Assembly: GCA_963920765.1 (NCBI GenBank)
Contig: OY987251.1
Location: forward strand, 8,621,219 to 8,685,218
Length of the DNA: 64,000 bases
Source of the DNA: Ulota crispa
Taxonomy: Eukaryota; Streptophyta; Bryopsida; Orthotrichales; Orthotrichaceae
Direction: 5' to 3'
The notes beneath the pieces were generated by a model, which saw nothing but the letters and a program-made list of their open reading frames with translations, was not told the DNA's origin and did not search any database. How positions within the stretch are numbered: position 1 is the first letter of the stretch; each line of letters opens with the position of its first letter. Positions 61,898 through 64,000 of this stretch are shown one piece after another. Made by a program: the position numbers and the translations under genes.

Positions 61898-62295
61898 TTA
61901 ATTATCATAATTAAATGACTAGTATTCTCCATATTGTACATCAATATTATGAATTGTATTAAAAAGAATAAGCAAAAACGTGAGGGTAGGAACATTAGCT
62001 TTTACATGCATTGGTTGTCTTTTGATTTGAAGTTTTGTACTACAAAAACTAGTGCAGACTTGGTACCGTTGAGCACAAAATTATAGTCATTGATAACCAA
62101 TGCACGAATGGTGTTGATTTGAGTCACAAAAAATACTATTTGATCACCATCACTATAGATTGAAAGTATGTCATCCTGTCATACAACGTTGAACATTTTA
62201 GAGGTACAACTTAAAATGAGATTTAGAACGGCACAAAAATTCATCTAATCACAAAACTTCTTTGCTTTTTTCATTTCCGTACGAGTCCTTTTTAA

Positions 62296-63218
62296 CCCCA
62301 AAGGCTTTTGACTACGTTTTCACCAAAACTGCTCCAAAATTGTCATTTTTAGTACAAGTATCAAATTTTAGAAAAAAAAGTCATGCACACATGTAATCAT
62401 AAGATCTTGTAGTATACTAGTATCCAAAGATGTGGAAAAAATTTCAGAAATCTTTGTTGTATAGATTGTTAGATAATTGAGTTTGAACTAATATAAAGTC
62501 ATTTTTTGTCCCTACAAAAATCTGGACAGTTGCACTTCACAAGGTCATATTTGTATGAAAAAAACTCCAAAATAGCTGTAATTTTTTGGATTTTTTCTTC
62601 AAAGCAAGTTGGGTACACATTTGAAAATTTTCAAATTGTTTGGAATTGCAAAACACATGGAAAAACAATAGTAAGTAAAAAGAAGTTTAGAATGATTCAA
62701 ACCACTAAATTGTTAAGAATTTAATTATGAAAATTTAAAATGCCAATTCAATGGTTATAACATTATAATAAACAATCTACGTCTTTTGGTTTTTTTGGTT
62801 TTCCAAAATAATAAAAATTGAGTAAAACATAGGACTTAAAAGTTTATTTTAGAGTAAAGAATCCATGACTGCCCGCAAACAGAATCTCTTCATAACTTTG
62901 ATCTCACTGATCAAAATTGAATGATTCAAAGCTTCCCAAGTATATATAGATCTAAAGAACCAATTTTTATTTTTTTTTCTTTTTCAAATGTAATCTTTTT
63001 AAAAGTTTTTTGAGCTGCCCATGCTACCCAGCAAACAAAGAAAATTATATATCATGCAATAATTTTTGAACCATTTAGTCAAAAGTTATGGACCTTAAAG
63101 CTACTCCTTGGGAAAATCATGTGTGAAAATTCCAAAGGAAAAAAATGAATAATCCGTTTGTAGTAAACTGCTCAAAATTACTATGTTGCCAAAAAACATT
63201 GTTTGGGCCAATTATTGG
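62296..63218. mobile_element. Diverged family B element
   Basis: Begins CCCCAAAGGCTTTTG after TTAA 62292-62295 and ends TTTGGGCCAATTATTGG before TTAA 63219-63222, a decayed TTGGGCCTTTAGGGG. The interior has family B landmarks (GAATGATTCAAAGCTTCCC, ATCTAAAGAACCAATTT). 923 bp. Confidence 0.65.
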
Positions 63219-63222
63219 TTAA

Positions 63223-63854
63223 CCCCTAAATGCCTAAGGCACCCAATTTGGGTGTTAATAATACTTTGAAGTTCAATAAACCTTACTAATTTGCTAATTT
63301 TAGCAGTTTATACTTTTGAACTATTTTTTTGAAATCTAGTTTTAGCATCTAAAGCCTAATTTTGAAAATGATTGATTATGATTTTTCTATTCAAATTTTT
63401 GTGCATGGGTTTTGACTTTCTGTAGTATTGAGAGCTCTTGGAAATGAACCTCAAATATATTAGATCTTGGAGAAAATTTTATATTAGAATATCATTCTAA
63501 AAAATTGTAGAGGAGATTTTGAAAAGCCATAAACTGACTAGAGTTATGTATGTTATGTTCTTTAACATCATGTTTTTTGGGTGACCAGCTTTTTAGATTT
63601 GACTTGTGTAAAGAGGATTGAAAGACTTCAAGTTGTTTTTACAATTTTAACACCCTCTTGATCAAACATTATAATCTTTCAATTCATAAGTGATATTGTT
63701 GTTGTTTTCTTTTCCTATGTGATCTAACATATCTAGTTTGGATTTGTACAATTACAATTTAAAGAAATTTGGTGAAACTTATTGAAATGTTAGATTTTTG
63801 CTCAATTTTGAGCAGATTCTTGAAAGCTCAAAGAAGGCATTAGGCATTTAGGGG
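63223..63854. mobile_element. TTAA-type element, family I relative, 632 bp
   Basis: Left TTAA 63219-63222 is shared with the preceding element; the right flank is TCAA. Perfect 15-bp inverted ends CCCCTAAATGCCTAA. The interior is related to 58607-59251. Confidence 0.8.
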
Positions 63855-64000
63855 TCAAAATAGAAAATTTGAAAAAGTAAATTCAATTTGATATGTAAAC
63901 AATAAACGCAAATTCGGATTTTGGATTTTGGATTTTGAACTTTGATATACATTTATAACTTCAAATTTAGTATTTTCACACTTTAACATGTAATCATGCA

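Overview
The window comes from the nuclear genome of a green-lineage eukaryote. The evidence is GT-AG introns, a calcium-dependent protein kinase (CDPK), a KUP/HAK/KT potassium transporter, a plastid-type diaminopimelate decarboxylase with a transit-like leader, and a plant-like NSE2/MMS21 SUMO ligase. Long AT-rich intergenic DNA is filled with small non-autonomous DNA transposons. Nothing fixes the species; a streptophyte alga, bryophyte or seed-free vascular plant would fit.

Layout. 1-14.4 kb: no genes; many short inverted-repeat elements, a giant palindrome at 2161-5467 carrying a 200-N gap and an apparent assembly duplication, and a 13-bp-based minisatellite at about 9.2-9.7 kb. 14.49-18.19 kb (minus): NSE2/MMS21-like SP-RING SUMO ligase in four coding exons, with a one-base frameshift inside the SP-RING as assembled. 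21.70-25.89 kb (plus): CDPK in three coding exons whose initiator codon is not visible; its first intron holds several transposons. 25.9-34.0 kb: AT-rich transposon-laden DNA. 34.27-35.79 kb (plus): intronless diaminopimelate decarboxylase. 36.88-39.96 kb (minus): a three-exon gene for a long, mostly disordered protein I do not recognise, tail-to-tail with the decarboxylase gene. 42.63-48.68 kb (plus): complete KUP/HAK transporter in eleven coding exons, head-to-head with the unknown gene. 48.7-64.0 kb: no genes; a dense, nested set of transposons.

The genes are ordinary single loci (DNA repair/SUMO, Ca2+ signalling, lysine synthesis, K+ transport) with no evident shared pathway. The remarkable content is the transposon landscape. 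Many elements of about 70 bp to 1.5 kb from several unrelated families are flanked by TTAA and mostly begin CCCC(T/A)AAA. One can be compared with a paralogous empty site that has a single TTAA. In five places two elements lie back to back sharing one TTAA, so newer copies appear to have entered the TTAA beside older ones. This points to a TTAA-specific (piggyBac-like, possibly Kolobok-like) transposase active in this lineage, although no transposase gene is in the window. Beside them are textbook non-autonomous elements of other superfamilies with visible target duplications: Stowaway (TA), CACTA (AAT), hAT (8 bp) and a PIF/Harbinger-like element (TTA).
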